DNA of 64,000 bases from positions 124,001 to 188,000 of the forward strand of contig JAVHLB010000001.1 of NCBI GenBank assembly GCA_031082425.1. Direction: 5' to 3'. This DNA comes from Candidatus Edwardsbacteria bacterium (lineage in GTDB: Bacteria > Edwardsbacteria > AC1 > EtOH8). Positions 9,674 to 18,414 of the stretch are shown one piece after another (position 1 is the first letter of the stretch; every line of letters begins with the position of its first letter). The notes under the pieces are model-generated. The model worked only from the letters and a program-made list of their open reading frames with translations, was not told the DNA's origin and did not search any database. A program made the translations under genes and the position numbers.

Positions 9674-10504
9674 TTACGGATTGGGCCAGCCCGGCGGGGC
9701 GGGGATGGTTTTGGCGCCCGGCTCCGGGGCCGGGGTCTCGTCGTTCTGGCTGGCGATGATCACCACCGCCGAGGTGGCCACCACCGCCGCCGCCCCACCG
9801 ATGATGGCCGGGGTAGTGGCGTACCAGGCCGTGGCCGCCGCACTCCCCATCGACCCTATCTTGATGGCCGCTCCGGCCCACATGGTCATGAACGCCAGCT
9901 TGGCCGCCGTCATCACCACCGGGTTGTGGGCCGAGTCCCCCTTGGCCACCGTGATCATCATCTTGTCCTTCACCAGCACCTCGCCCCCGGCGTCGCCCTG
10001 GATGCCAACCTCGCCCTTAAGAACGTTCAGCTCGGTGGAGTCCCCCTCCACGAACACCCCGAACACCGTCCCCCGGATGCCGGCCACCGCCGTCGGTGTC
10101 GACACCGTGAACTTGGAGCTCTTGCCGGCCAGTTTCTTGATCGATCCCAGGAGCTTGCCCTGGTAGACCTTCAGGGCGGTTCGGGCGGCCCGGTCCTTTT
10201 TGTCCCGCTCCATCAGCTCGATCTCCATCAGGCTGTTGTCCCTAAGCTTGAGGATGCTGCCGTCATTCAGGATGATCTCTGTCTCGGCCAGTTCCTGGCA
10301 TCTGACCTTGTCGCCGGTGTAAAGGGACATCTTGATAAAAGCCGGCCTCCAGGCTTCGGTGGCCACCCGTTGAATGTTGACCGGTCCCTTTAAAAAATTT
10401 ATCCTGGCTTCGGTGGGCCGGTACTCCCCCTGTGATAATTTCAGCGGCCACAGGACGAACAGGGCCGAAAGTATTGCGATGTATGAAGAATATCTTTTTT
10501 TCAT
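9674..10504 (-). CDS. FecR-domain exported protein B
   Basis: 276 residues, paralogue of 2306-3121. Signal peptide (YIAILSALFVLWPLKLSQG) and FecR-like domain: GPVNIQRVA, LYTGDKVRCQELAETEIILN, then the shared core TPTAVAGIRGTVFGVF. The first ~130 residues differ strongly from the paralogue, but the last ~134 are identical apart from the final residues (PPGWPNP against PPGWPQ). It lies 15 bases after one giant secreted protein gene and about 50 before the next, so it is very probably co-transcribed with both. AAGGAAA lies upstream of the start. The role with the giant proteins is inferred from this repeated pairing only. Confidence 0.85.
   Translation of the reverse strand: MKKRYSSYIAILSALFVLWPLKLSQGEYRPTEARINFLKGPVNIQRVATEAWRPAFIKMSLYTGDKVRCQELAETEIILNDGSILKLRDNSLMEIELMERDKKDRAARTALKVYQGKLLGSIKKLAGKSSKFTVSTPTAVAGIRGTVFGVFVEGDSTELNVLKGEVGIQGDAGGEVLVKDKMMITVAKGDSAHNPVVMTAAKLAFMTMWAGAAIKIGSMGSAAATAWYATTPAIIGGAAAVVATSAVVIIASQNDETPAPEPGAKTIPAPPGWPNP
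9699..10099. repeat. 401-bp identical segment shared with 2328-2728 (copy B)
   Basis: Partner of the segment at 2328-2728, direct orientation, offset 7371 bases. Identity this sharp-edged inside otherwise diverged paralogues points to recent gene conversion. Confidence 0.95.
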
Positions 10505-10519
10505 CCTGCCGGTTTCCTT

Positions 10520-13500
10520 CTATTTGATCTTAAGTATCTTCTGGGTCAGGGACTTCCCGTCGGAGGCCAGGCGGACGAAGTAGACCCCAGAGGAGATGCT
10601 GCCTCCGGCGTCGTCCCGGCCGTCCCACCCGGCCGAATAGTAGCCCGGGCTCAGGTCCTGGTCCACCAGGGTCCGGACCAGCTGCCCGGTGATGTTGTAG
10701 ATCGTGATGCTCACCGGTCCGGCCCGGGGGATCTGATAGGTTAGGTTCATTTGATTCCGGAAGGGGTTGGGGGCCGCCCGGCTCATCAACAGAGACAGCG
10801 GCTTGATATTCAGCTGGGAAAGTTTACGATCCGTAAAGATGACGGAGTACTGCGCGGTGCCGCTAAAACCCACCGGCTGGTCGGGGACGATCTCCAGGCC
10901 GGTGCCGGCCGAGCGGTCCGCCAGGTAAAGTTTATGGCCCGACGGAAGCGCCCCGCTTAATTTGAACGACAAGGCACCCTCTTTATCGGAGGTCTGGGCC
11001 GTCAGCGGCCATTCGATATGATCGGCCGGAGGGCGGAAGTCGTACTGGTACTGCCGGCAGGGCCCGCGGTCCCAGTCATCATGGGGAATATAGATCTTGA
11101 CCTGGTTGCTTACCAAGGGCGGCTTCTCGGAGTCCAGCCGGTCGTAGCCCTCTCTGGCCTGGGATGACACCCCCAGCCGGAGGCCCCCATCGGAGGCCCG
11201 GCCGCTGGCGGCGCTAACCTCCAACTGCCAGTCAATCCGGTATTCGTTATGGGCCGTCTTCGGCAGGCCGGTCTTGGTGGCCAGGGTTTGAATGTACAGC
11301 GAGCATCCGGCCGCGGCATACAGGGCATAGCCCTTCCAGGGGTTCATCCGGGCGGCGGGGTCGGCCGGAGACAGGCTGTCCCAGGCGCCGTTGTTGACAA
11401 GGTCCGGCGTATTGTCGGTGTAATGCCATATCCGGGGGCTGACCAGGTCCCATGAGGAAGGATCGCTGTATGGCCGCCAGACGGTGTCAACCACCTGGAT
11501 GGAGGCCACCGACACCGGGGAATTGAACGGCGTTCCGATCAGGTTCCAGCCGGGAAACATCGGGATCTTCACCGAGGCAAAGGAATCGTGGACCGCCCCG
11601 GCCGCATCGATGATGGCGTCGTTCATGGAGGCCAGCCAGAAGCCCCTTCCGTTGGTTATAAAAGGCCTTTCGACAAAAGAATCAACTTCGGTCTTATATC
11701 CCATCAGGCGCCAGCCGGTGGATCCGTAGGGCCCCAGATCATCGCCCAGCATCCCAACGGCCGAGCTGTCGGTGGCCAGCAGCGGGACCGAGAACAGGCT
11801 GTAAACCCCGCCCTGCCAGGCGGTGCTCAGGGTAACGCTGGGCTTGGTGGCAAAAGACCAGGGGTTGGGCGCCGGACCGGCGGCCAGCGGATTGCCCGAG
11901 CTGTCGGCCAGCGAGTCCACCGTGATGGTGTAGGCCGTCCCGGGCAATAAATTATTATGGCCCAGCATCACGTAATCCCGGCTGAAGCCCCAGTAAAGGC
12001 TCCAGCCGCCGGGGTCGGGGGCGCAGTGGAACCTTAACGACAGGGTATCCACCGGCTCGGAAAAGTTTATATAGATCTGGCTGCCCAGGGATACCAGGCT
12101 GTCGCCCTGGGCCGGGGTGGTGGAGATGATCTGGGGCCGGGTGGTGTCGGCGGCGCTAAGGGCCACGAATACCGAAGCCTCGGAGACATTGAATATCGTC
12201 TCCAGGTTGTAGGCCGAGTCATAGGCCGCCGCCTCGAAATAATAACGGTGGCCGGGGGCCGCCCCCGGGAAGACCACCAGGGTGTCGGGATGGTAATCGA
12301 TCACCGTGTACCAACTGCCGCTGGTGTCCACCCGGTAGTTCAGCCGGTAGGAGGCGATGCCCGACAACGCGTCCATCCCCCCGGTCCAGCTGACCGGAAA
12401 GCTGGTGCTGTAGGTGGTGTCGCCCGGGAACGGCTTGACCATGGTGTTGAGGGGCGGGTCCAGGTCGCGCCGCACTCCCACCGCCGCCCGGTTGTTGTAA
12501 TCGGAATTGCCGGAGCTGTCGGCCAGCCAGATATACAGCTGGTAGTCGCCGTTGAGGGTGTCCACCGGAAGATAGAAGGTGTCGGCCATCCCGCCGGAGG
12601 AATGCATGGAATCATGGTAGTCGAATTCGAAGCCCGGAGGGGAGCCCAGCTTGAAGAAGGCCTTAATGATGCCGGGCTCGGGGTTGTCCCAGATCAGCTG
12701 GGCAGTGGTGTAGGCGGAGCTCAGCCAGAAGCCGGGGTTTGTCCCGTAGATCAGGGGGGTCAGCGGGGCGGCCGGGGGGATGCTGTCCACCGGAAGGACA
12801 TAGCTGAGATCCACATAGACGCTGTCCTGCCAGAGATAATCGACGTTGAGAGGATTGCCGGCGCTGTCCCGGGCCACCACCATCAGGTGGTACATGGTGC
12901 TGTCGCCGCCCAGCATCAGCAGGGCCGAGGTGTCCGGCGGATAATAGACATAGGATGACGGTTCGGTGGAATCGGGCTGAAGGTAGACATCGTAGGCCAC
13001 TATGCCCGAGCCGCCTGGGTCGGCCCCCGGGCTCCAGAACACCGTCAGGGTGTCGGTGTTGATGATGTCCGGGGTGTTGTAGATGACGGCACCGGTGGGA
13101 GCCAGCGTATCGTAGCCCATTACCGCCACCGTCCCCGGCCCGCCCACTCCGGTGAGGGAAAGGTAAATATCACCGTTAACCGGATCGGCAAATATTCCGG
13201 CCGGGTTGATGACCGGGAGGTTGATGGTCTTGACAAGGTAGTCCCCCACGGGGTCCCATATCCTTAGCATGGAATTGTTCCGATCGGTAAAGCATACCTG
13301 CCTGCTGGCCTGGTTGTAGTAGACGGCGGTGATCGAATCCCCCAGTGAAAAAGAACTGGCCACATCCAGGCTGTCGATCACCCAGATGTTAATGTCCCCC
13401 GGACAGGCCACGTAGGTCTTCTTGTGCTCCGGGCAGTAGGCCAGGGCCGAGGGCCCGGCCCCCACGCTGACCGTGGTGATCAGGCTGTTGGTGGCGGCAT

Positions 13501-14170
13501 TGATGATCCCCACCTGGTTGCGGCCCGGCAGGGTGACGTACAGTTTCTGCATTTCCGGGCTGCCCACCATCTCGCTGTAGGAGGTGACCCCGCCCAGGAT
13601 GATGGTATCGTTGATCCCGTCCCCGGCCCCGTCGATCACCCCGATCAAGCTGTCAAAGCCGTGGGCCACGTAGGTCTGGGTCCCGGGGTAGGAGTACAGC
13701 CGGCCCTCGAATCCGGTGAAGTAATTGAGCTGGGAATAGGTGCTGCCGTTGTAGATGTACAGCCCGTAGGCCGATGAATTGGCGTAGAGCTTGTTGACCG
13801 CGCTGTTGTAGGCCAGATTCACCGGGCCCATGCCCGGCGTAAGGTATGTCTCCACTGTATCATTATCGGCATCGAGAATGTAGACAAAGCCCACCCCGGT
13901 GGCCACGAACAGTTTTCTGGTCAGCGCATTGTAGGCCATCTGCCCGGGGCCGTAGCCCAGGGTGCAGGGCTGATAGGAATAATTTTTTATGCTTCCGATG
14001 GTGGCCTCCCCGGTGTTGGAGACATACACCTTCCCGCTGTCGCTGTTATAGGCGAAATTTTTCGGCCCAATGCCGGTGGTCAGCGTGCTCTTCTGGTAGT
14101 ACTGGGCCTGGACCAGGCCGGAAAAAAGAATGCCCCCGGCCAGCAATAAAATAACTTTGGACGTTTTCAT
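10520..14170 (-). CDS. Large secreted YVTN-propeller protein with C-terminal sorting domain
   Basis: 1216 residues, start supported by GGGAGG eight bases upstream. Signal peptide MKTSKVILLLAGGILFSGLVQA. Residues about 25-355 form a propeller of YVTN type (PKNFAYNSDSGKVYVSN; VGAGPSALAYCPEHKKTYVA). Ig or fibronectin-like segments follow (about 355-680), then an SbsA-like domain (IYINFSEPV), a region with GRGFWLAS and PGWNLIGTPF, and the sorting domain (APNPFRNQMNLTYQI, IYNITGQLVRTL, SGVYFVRL). From the SbsA domain to the end it is collinear with the 2163-residue neighbour, so the two share an ancestral C-terminal half. First gene of the giant/FecR/giant/FecR run. Probably surface-exposed. Confidence 0.9.
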   Translation of the reverse strand: MKTSKVILLLAGGILFSGLVQAQYYQKSTLTTGIGPKNFAYNSDSGKVYVSNTGEATIGSIKNYSYQPCTLGYGPGQMAYNALTRKLFVATGVGFVYILDADNDTVETYLTPGMGPVNLAYNSAVNKLYANSSAYGLYIYNGSTYSQLNYFTGFEGRLYSYPGTQTYVAHGFDSLIGVIDGAGDGINDTIILGGVTSYSEMVGSPEMQKLYVTLPGRNQVGIINAATNSLITTVSVGAGPSALAYCPEHKKTYVACPGDINIWVIDSLDVASSFSLGDSITAVYYNQASRQVCFTDRNNSMLRIWDPVGDYLVKTINLPVINPAGIFADPVNGDIYLSLTGVGGPGTVAVMGYDTLAPTGAVIYNTPDIINTDTLTVFWSPGADPGGSGIVAYDVYLQPDSTEPSSYVYYPPDTSALLMLGGDSTMYHLMVVARDSAGNPLNVDYLWQDSVYVDLSYVLPVDSIPPAAPLTPLIYGTNPGFWLSSAYTTAQLIWDNPEPGIIKAFFKLGSPPGFEFDYHDSMHSSGGMADTFYLPVDTLNGDYQLYIWLADSSGNSDYNNRAAVGVRRDLDPPLNTMVKPFPGDTTYSTSFPVSWTGGMDALSGIASYRLNYRVDTSGSWYTVIDYHPDTLVVFPGAAPGHRYYFEAAAYDSAYNLETIFNVSEASVFVALSAADTTRPQIISTTPAQGDSLVSLGSQIYINFSEPVDTLSLRFHCAPDPGGWSLYWGFSRDYVMLGHNNLLPGTAYTITVDSLADSSGNPLAAGPAPNPWSFATKPSVTLSTAWQGGVYSLFSVPLLATDSSAVGMLGDDLGPYGSTGWRLMGYKTEVDSFVERPFITNGRGFWLASMNDAIIDAAGAVHDSFASVKIPMFPGWNLIGTPFNSPVSVASIQVVDTVWRPYSDPSSWDLVSPRIWHYTDNTPDLVNNGAWDSLSPADPAARMNPWKGYALYAAAGCSLYIQTLATKTGLPKTAHNEYRIDWQLEVSAASGRASDGGLRLGVSSQAREGYDRLDSEKPPLVSNQVKIYIPHDDWDRGPCRQYQYDFRPPADHIEWPLTAQTSDKEGALSFKLSGALPSGHKLYLADRSAGTGLEIVPDQPVGFSGTAQYSVIFTDRKLSQLNIKPLSLLMSRAAPNPFRNQMNLTYQIPRAGPVSITIYNITGQLVRTLVDQDLSPGYYSAGWDGRDDAGGSISSGVYFVRLASDGKSLTQKILKIK

Positions 14171-14361
14171 ATCAATTCCCTCCCAAGGTTTATTTTTCCT
14201 TCATAGATCCAGGGGGTATGCTTAATCAAACAGCAAAAACTGTTCCATCTGCCAGAATAACATAAAACGCTGTGATATAAAAGGTTAAAACTCATATCTA
14301 TCAGACAATGTTACAAATATGTTTAATGGGCTCCGGGCTTCTGTTATACATTTAGGCAACC

Positions 14362-14793
14362 TCAATCCCGCTCCACCTCATAATCCGGCTCATCCTGATC
14401 GTATGACACATCGCCCTCCGGCATATCTTGATGATCTTCTCTCACCCGAGCTTCTGGGGCTTTTTTCCCTTTTACCACCTCCGCATCTCCGAAAGAGTTG
14501 CGCACCGCAGACAGATCCAATGTATCCTTTTTCTGGCCAGCCTTCTTTTTGCTCTGTTGCAGCAATGAATGAGGATTAAGCGAAACGCCGCTCTGGGAGA
14601 GCCGCTGGTCGAGCCCGGAGGCAAAAGCCTCCCCGCTCTCGTCCAGCGCCCGGGTCAATTCCCGGATCTGGTCAACAGATAGTTCTTGGCCCATCTTCTT
14701 CAGGGTTCCCGGCATGTCCGACAGCAGCTTCTGCCGCAGGGAATCGTCCCCGAAGGCCTTTTCTATTATTTTCAGGACCGGATCATCAGCCAT
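14362..14793 (-). CDS. Small acidic protein with Os1348/NHLP-leader-like N-terminus
   Basis: 143 residues, unknown function. The first ~50 residues (VLKIIEKAFGDDSLRQKLL, SVDQIRELTRAL) follow the pattern of the Os1348 family in the NHLP leader clan: a helical segment with D..(F/L)R..LL and a later LT..EI.AL-like stretch. Residues 80-143 are polar, Lys- then Asp/Glu-rich and probably disordered, ending DEPDYEVERD. There is no obvious cleavable core with Cys, Ser or Thr clusters and no modifying enzyme beside it, so a RiPP precursor role is doubtful. A zinc-ribbon protein gene lies just upstream on the same strand. GGGAGAG precedes the ATG. Confidence 0.65.
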   Translation of the reverse strand: MADDPVLKIIEKAFGDDSLRQKLLSDMPGTLKKMGQELSVDQIRELTRALDESGEAFASGLDQRLSQSGVSLNPHSLLQQSKKKAGQKKDTLDLSAVRNSFGDAEVVKGKKAPEARVREDHQDMPEGDVSYDQDEPDYEVERD

Positions 14794-14807
14794 ATTTATA
14801 TTTTCTC

Positions 14808-14843
14808 TCCCTTCCCCAATGGGGAAGGGCTGGGGTTAGGTCG
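14808..14843 (-). repeat. CCCTTCCCC-ATGGGGAAGGG-GGGGTTAGG repeat, copy 1 (terminator-like)
   Basis: Stem CCCTTCCCCA/TGGGGAAGGG plus a GGGTTAGGTC tail. Nearly the same element lies at 24594-24629. Each copy starts within about five bases of the stop codon of a minus-strand gene (14847 and 24628), so it may be a mobile terminator-type repeat. Confidence 0.6.
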
Positions 14844-14846
14844 GTC

Positions 14847-15059
14847 TTACCCGATGTCGTCCAAATCCACCGGCTCGTCCTTGGGGTGGCACACCCCGCA
14901 ATAGACCGAGTCCGATACCGCCAGGCCCTTCAGTTTGTCCTGCTTGTCGCGGTACATGGTCAGGACGATGGGCAGGGTCTTGGCGTGTTCCTTGCAGACC
15001 GAGCGCCCGCAGAAACTGCAGACCGCATTGGCCGGCCGTTCGCAATGCCAGCATTCCAT
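14847..15059 (-). CDS. Small zinc-ribbon (B-box-like) protein
   Basis: 70 residues, unknown function. The N-terminus has treble Cys/His pairs: CWHC (3-6), CSFC (14-17), CKEH (22-25), and a later CGVC with a following His (54-58). The spacing resembles B-box or DUF2180-type zinc-binding proteins. The tail DEPVDLDDIG is acidic. AAAGGA lies eight bases ahead of the ATG. It is 53 bases upstream of the Os1348-like gene on the same strand, separated by a terminator-like repeat, so transcription may not continue. Zinc binding is inferred from the Cys pattern. Confidence 0.7.
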   Translation of the reverse strand: MECWHCERPANAVCSFCGRSVCKEHAKTLPIVLTMYRDKQDKLKGLAVSDSVYCGVCHPKDEPVDLDDIG

Positions 15060-15077
15060 AGAATTATTCCTTTATAG

Positions 15078-15851
15078 TTAGAAACAATATTTGATCTTGA
15101 TATTAACCCCCGATTGAAACGGATTTTTTACGCTGAACTGCCAGGGAGTTTCGTTCTCATCTTTATAAACTCCCGTATAATCACTGTCTGAATATTTTCT
15201 GGTCCCTTCCCGTTTATTATAATAATAATAATACGATAAAAAAGTGCTCTCAACGCCAACCGAGAAAGACCTTTTCCCGATCATTATGTCCCGCTCCAAC
15301 CCGACGGGGATGGCTATGGTATAGCTGTAATATTTAGTGTGTGATGTGGAAATACATTCAGTGGTATCCGCTGGATAATTGACTTGTTCCTGATTGTAAT
15401 CAGAACTTCCTTTTCCGTAATAATATGTGGCCGATACCCCGGAGAATGCATTAAACAGATTGTTTTTATAAAACTCATGAAGCAATTCGGGATTCAGCCT
15501 AATCGACCAGCCGTTGGCTTTTTCATCTGTTGTATAGTAGTATGGGCTGTCAATGTTTGTCGAATAATAATTCCGGGGATTGTTGTTGTACTCAACACCC
15601 AGAGACAAGTATCCTTTACTATAGACCTTCCTTTGCATAATAATGGTTCCAGGCAGATTTGTTATGGATGAAGCCCTGAATCCGATCGCCCATTTGGGGT
15701 CTTTTTCCACTTCACATTCTTTTCGCACCACCGAAGCAGTTTCCTGAACCTGCTGGATCTTCGTTACGGCATTGCTGGTATCGGCCTCCTGCCCAAGGGA
15801 AATTCCGGCGCTTAATATCAAACCCAGGAATACGGCCGTGAATCTTCTCAT
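15078..15851 (-). CDS. Exported outer-membrane beta-barrel-like protein
   Basis: 257 residues, no named family recognised. Signal peptide MRRFTAVFLGLILSAGISLG. After a polar stretch the sequence alternates short beta-strand patterns rich in Tyr, Ser and Gly (YLSLGVEYNNN, ATYYYGKGSSDY, STFLSYYYYYNKREG) and ends in IKIKYCF. A terminal Phe after alternating residues is the usual C-terminal signal of outer-membrane barrels. Start supported by GGAGAGGAAGT directly upstream. It stands alone on the minus strand, 18 bases upstream of the zinc-ribbon gene. Function unknown; a small 8-10-strand barrel is the likeliest fold. Confidence 0.65.
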   Translation of the reverse strand: MRRFTAVFLGLILSAGISLGQEADTSNAVTKIQQVQETASVVRKECEVEKDPKWAIGFRASSITNLPGTIIMQRKVYSKGYLSLGVEYNNNPRNYYSTNIDSPYYYTTDEKANGWSIRLNPELLHEFYKNNLFNAFSGVSATYYYGKGSSDYNQEQVNYPADTTECISTSHTKYYSYTIAIPVGLERDIMIGKRSFSVGVESTFLSYYYYYNKREGTRKYSDSDYTGVYKDENETPWQFSVKNPFQSGVNIKIKYCF

Positions 15852-15989
15852 ACTTCCTCTCCGTTAATTTATTATCTCCCAATTCCGGCTTAGGGATATT
15901 CTTTCCAGCTTTTTCTCCGGGGTCACCGCCACGGCCCTTCCGACATCAACCTCCCGATTTTTTGTCCCCTAAACCCTGTCCCCTGTACG

Positions 15990-16490
15990 CTATTTCCCGT
16001 AACTCTCCACGATCTTTTTGATCAGCTCGGAGGTGGACCTTCCCGGCGTCAGCTCGATGGGTATCACCTGCCCGCCGTTCTTCAGCACCGCCTCGGCGCC
16101 CACTATCTGCTCGATCGAATAATCGGCCCCCTTGACCAGGATGTCCGGCAGGATGGCCTCGATCAGCTCGGCCGGGGTGTCCTCGTCGAAATAGACGATA
16201 TGATCCACGCAGGCCAGGGCCGCCAGCACCGTGGCCCGGTCCTCCTGGCTCACCAGCGGCCGCTTGGGCCCCTTGATGGTGTGCACCGAGGCATCGGAAT
16301 TGAGGCCGACGATCAGCATATCCCCCAGCTCCCTGGCCTTCTGCAGATACTCCACATGCCCCCGGTGCAGCAGGTCGAACACCCCGTTGGTGAAGACCAC
16401 TTTCTTATGTTCTTTTTTGGCCTGCTGCCTGATTGATAACAAGGCAGCACTGCCTTTTATTTTATTTTCCGTTTGCTTAATCATAAATAA
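15990..16490 (-). CDS. rfaE2: D-glycero-beta-D-manno-heptose 1-phosphate adenylyltransferase (RfaE2-like)
   Basis: 166-residue nucleotidyltransferase that transfers AMP to heptose 1-phosphate to give ADP-heptose for the LPS inner core. The Rossmann-like core shows VVFTNGVFDLLHRGHVEYL (the HxGH motif of cytidylyltransferase-type enzymes), GLNSDASV, a GPKRPLVSQEDR segment, and the C-terminal GRSTSELIKKI that binds the nucleotide. Length fits a stand-alone RfaE2, without the kinase half of HldE. The start is set at MIKQ with AGGA upstream; the frame extends 30 codons further without coding signs. It lies just downstream of a DUF885 gene. The kinase partner is not in the window. Confidence 0.9.
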   Translation of the reverse strand, partial: LFMIKQTENKIKGSAALLSIRQQAKKEHKKVVFTNGVFDLLHRGHVEYLQKARELGDMLIVGLNSDASVHTIKGPKRPLVSQEDRATVLAALACVDHIVYFDEDTPAELIEAILPDILVKGADYSIEQIVGAEAVLKNGGQVIPIELTPGRSTSELIKKIVESYGK

Positions 16491-16584
16491 TTTCCTGGTC
16501 GGATAGTGGCAGTTTAATGACCTTATATCATAGCAAAACCTGTCCGATAATTCCAGACAAATCATCCCTCCGGGTTTCAAATCT

Positions 16585-18393
16585 TCAGCTGTTCCGCCGG
16601 ATGAAATCTTCGGTCAGTTTTTCCAGCATCTCCAGCGGGATGCTGCCCTGTTGCAGCACCATCCGGTGGAATTCCTTGATGTCGAATTTGCCTCCCAATT
16701 TGGCTTTGGTCCTCTCCCGCATTTCGACGATCTTCAGCTCGCCCACCTTGTAGGAGCAGGCCTGGCCCGGCCAGACGCTGTAGCGCCCCAATTCGCCGTA
16801 ACCGGCCCAGCCCAGGTTGTCCTGCATGTATCCGGCGGCCTGCTGCAGGGTCCATCTTTTCTGGTGGATGCCGGTATCCACCACCAGCCGCACCGCCCTA
16901 AAAAGTTCGGAGTTGAGGTATCCCAGGCGGGAATAGGCGTCCGGCAGCCAGCCCTGCTCCTTGGCCAGCCGCTCGGAATACAGCGCCCAGCCTTCGCCGA
17001 AGCCGGGAATGAAGAACAGGGCCTTGAATATCCGGTTGTCCGGCATCTCCTGCTGCAAAGCGATCTGGAAATGATGGCCGGGGATGGCCTCGTGGTAGGC
17101 CAGGGTGGCCATATTGGGCTTCAAGGGCAGCCAGCCCTGATTGACATAGAAGGTGCCCTGGCGCCGGCCGTCCAGCGAGCCGGGCTCGTAATAGGTGGAG
17201 CCGGAGGCCTCCTTGAATTGCGGCACCGGCTGGGCGGAGACCTTGGTTTTGGGCATCAGGGAGAACAGCGCAGGCAGTCTTTCCCAGGTTTTATCGATTA
17301 TGGCCTGATAGTCATTTATCACCTGGCGTTTGCCGTTGGGAGTGCTCGGATAGGTGAACTTATCCTTGTTTTCCGGGCTGTTAACCATCTGGCGGTAATC
17401 ATTCATCATCTCGCCGAACGTCGGTTTGTCTTTTATGCCCAGTGAATTCAGCAATATCTTGGCCTCGGCCTGGATCCGGGCCACTTCTTTCAGGCCCAAT
17501 TGATGGATTTCTTCCGGTGACAATTTGGTGCTGGTATGCTTGCGCAGGCAGTATCGGTAATATTTGTCGCCGTCCGGCAGTTTCCATACTCCCGGTTCCT
17601 GCCCGGCCTTGGCCCCCAATACCTCCATCTGCGAGAGGTATCGCCGGTAGGCGGGATAGATGCTTTCCGCCACTGTATTTTTAGCCTTCTCCAGCATCTC
17701 TGCCTTCTCGGTTTTTGAGATATCTTTTAACAATCCGATGCGATCGCTCAGAGAGATGTAATAAAGGTTGCTGTCCGGGGGGACGGCGACGAACTCGGAC
17801 ATCATCTGCCCGATATGCTGGAATATGGCAGCTGTTGGATAGATGCCTTTTTGGAACTGCAGTTTCATCCTGTCGGCCGACTGGTCCAGCCTCTTTTCGA
17901 TCTTCTCCAAGCGGGCCAGATAATCCAGAACATCCTGCCGCGAGGAGATGCCGTGATACTCGGTCATTAGCGTCACCAAGGTGGCGTGGACCCCCTGCAT
18001 GGGCGTGACCACATAGCTGTGATAGCGGAATTGGTAGCCGTCCAATATTCTATCCAGCTGCCAGGCCAGGATCTCGGCGTCCATCCTTTGCGAGGGGGTG
18101 AGCTTTTTGGGATCGTAACTTTTCAGCCATTTGCGGTATTTCCGGTTCATGGCATAGGCCCTCTCCAGGGCCTCCTCGGAGTCGTCGTCCAGTTTGTCGT
18201 TGTTGATGGGATAGCCCATCGCCGGCGTCAGCCCCAGCGAGCTGGCGGTCTCCGGAGACAGCTCCATGCTCTCCCGGAAATACCCCCGGAACAGGTCCTC
18301 GATATCGGACGGAGCCTTTTCTTTCGGCTTGGCGCAGAATACCGTCCCGGTGATTATAAGGACCAACACTGTTGAAAAGATGGTACTTCTCAT
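16585..18393 (-). CDS. DUF885-family exported zinc peptidase-like protein
   Basis: 602 residues with signal peptide (MRSTIFSTVLVLIITGTVFC) and a Cys at the cleavage region, so a lipoprotein is possible. The key motif HEAIPGHHF at about residue 430 matches the HExxPGHH(F/L) signature of DUF885, a family related to gluzincin-type metallopeptidases; GEGWALYSERLA follows and probably supplies the third ligand (Glu), as in relatives. Family length is about 550-600, so it is complete. GGAGGT lies just ahead of the ATG. Predicted periplasmic or outer-surface peptidase; substrate unknown. Followed within about 100 bases by rfaE2 on the same strand. Confidence 0.85.
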   Translation of the reverse strand: MRSTIFSTVLVLIITGTVFCAKPKEKAPSDIEDLFRGYFRESMELSPETASSLGLTPAMGYPINNDKLDDDSEEALERAYAMNRKYRKWLKSYDPKKLTPSQRMDAEILAWQLDRILDGYQFRYHSYVVTPMQGVHATLVTLMTEYHGISSRQDVLDYLARLEKIEKRLDQSADRMKLQFQKGIYPTAAIFQHIGQMMSEFVAVPPDSNLYYISLSDRIGLLKDISKTEKAEMLEKAKNTVAESIYPAYRRYLSQMEVLGAKAGQEPGVWKLPDGDKYYRYCLRKHTSTKLSPEEIHQLGLKEVARIQAEAKILLNSLGIKDKPTFGEMMNDYRQMVNSPENKDKFTYPSTPNGKRQVINDYQAIIDKTWERLPALFSLMPKTKVSAQPVPQFKEASGSTYYEPGSLDGRRQGTFYVNQGWLPLKPNMATLAYHEAIPGHHFQIALQQEMPDNRIFKALFFIPGFGEGWALYSERLAKEQGWLPDAYSRLGYLNSELFRAVRLVVDTGIHQKRWTLQQAAGYMQDNLGWAGYGELGRYSVWPGQACSYKVGELKIVEMRERTKAKLGGKFDIKEFHRMVLQQGSIPLEMLEKLTEDFIRRNS

Positions 18394-18414
18394 TTTGACC
18401 TCCAGATAAAAGGT

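Noticed and set aside
14362..14793. RiPP precursor with biosynthetic cluster
   Set aside because: No lanthipeptide, YcaO, radical SAM or peptidase/transporter gene is adjacent and the C-terminus does not resemble a core peptide.
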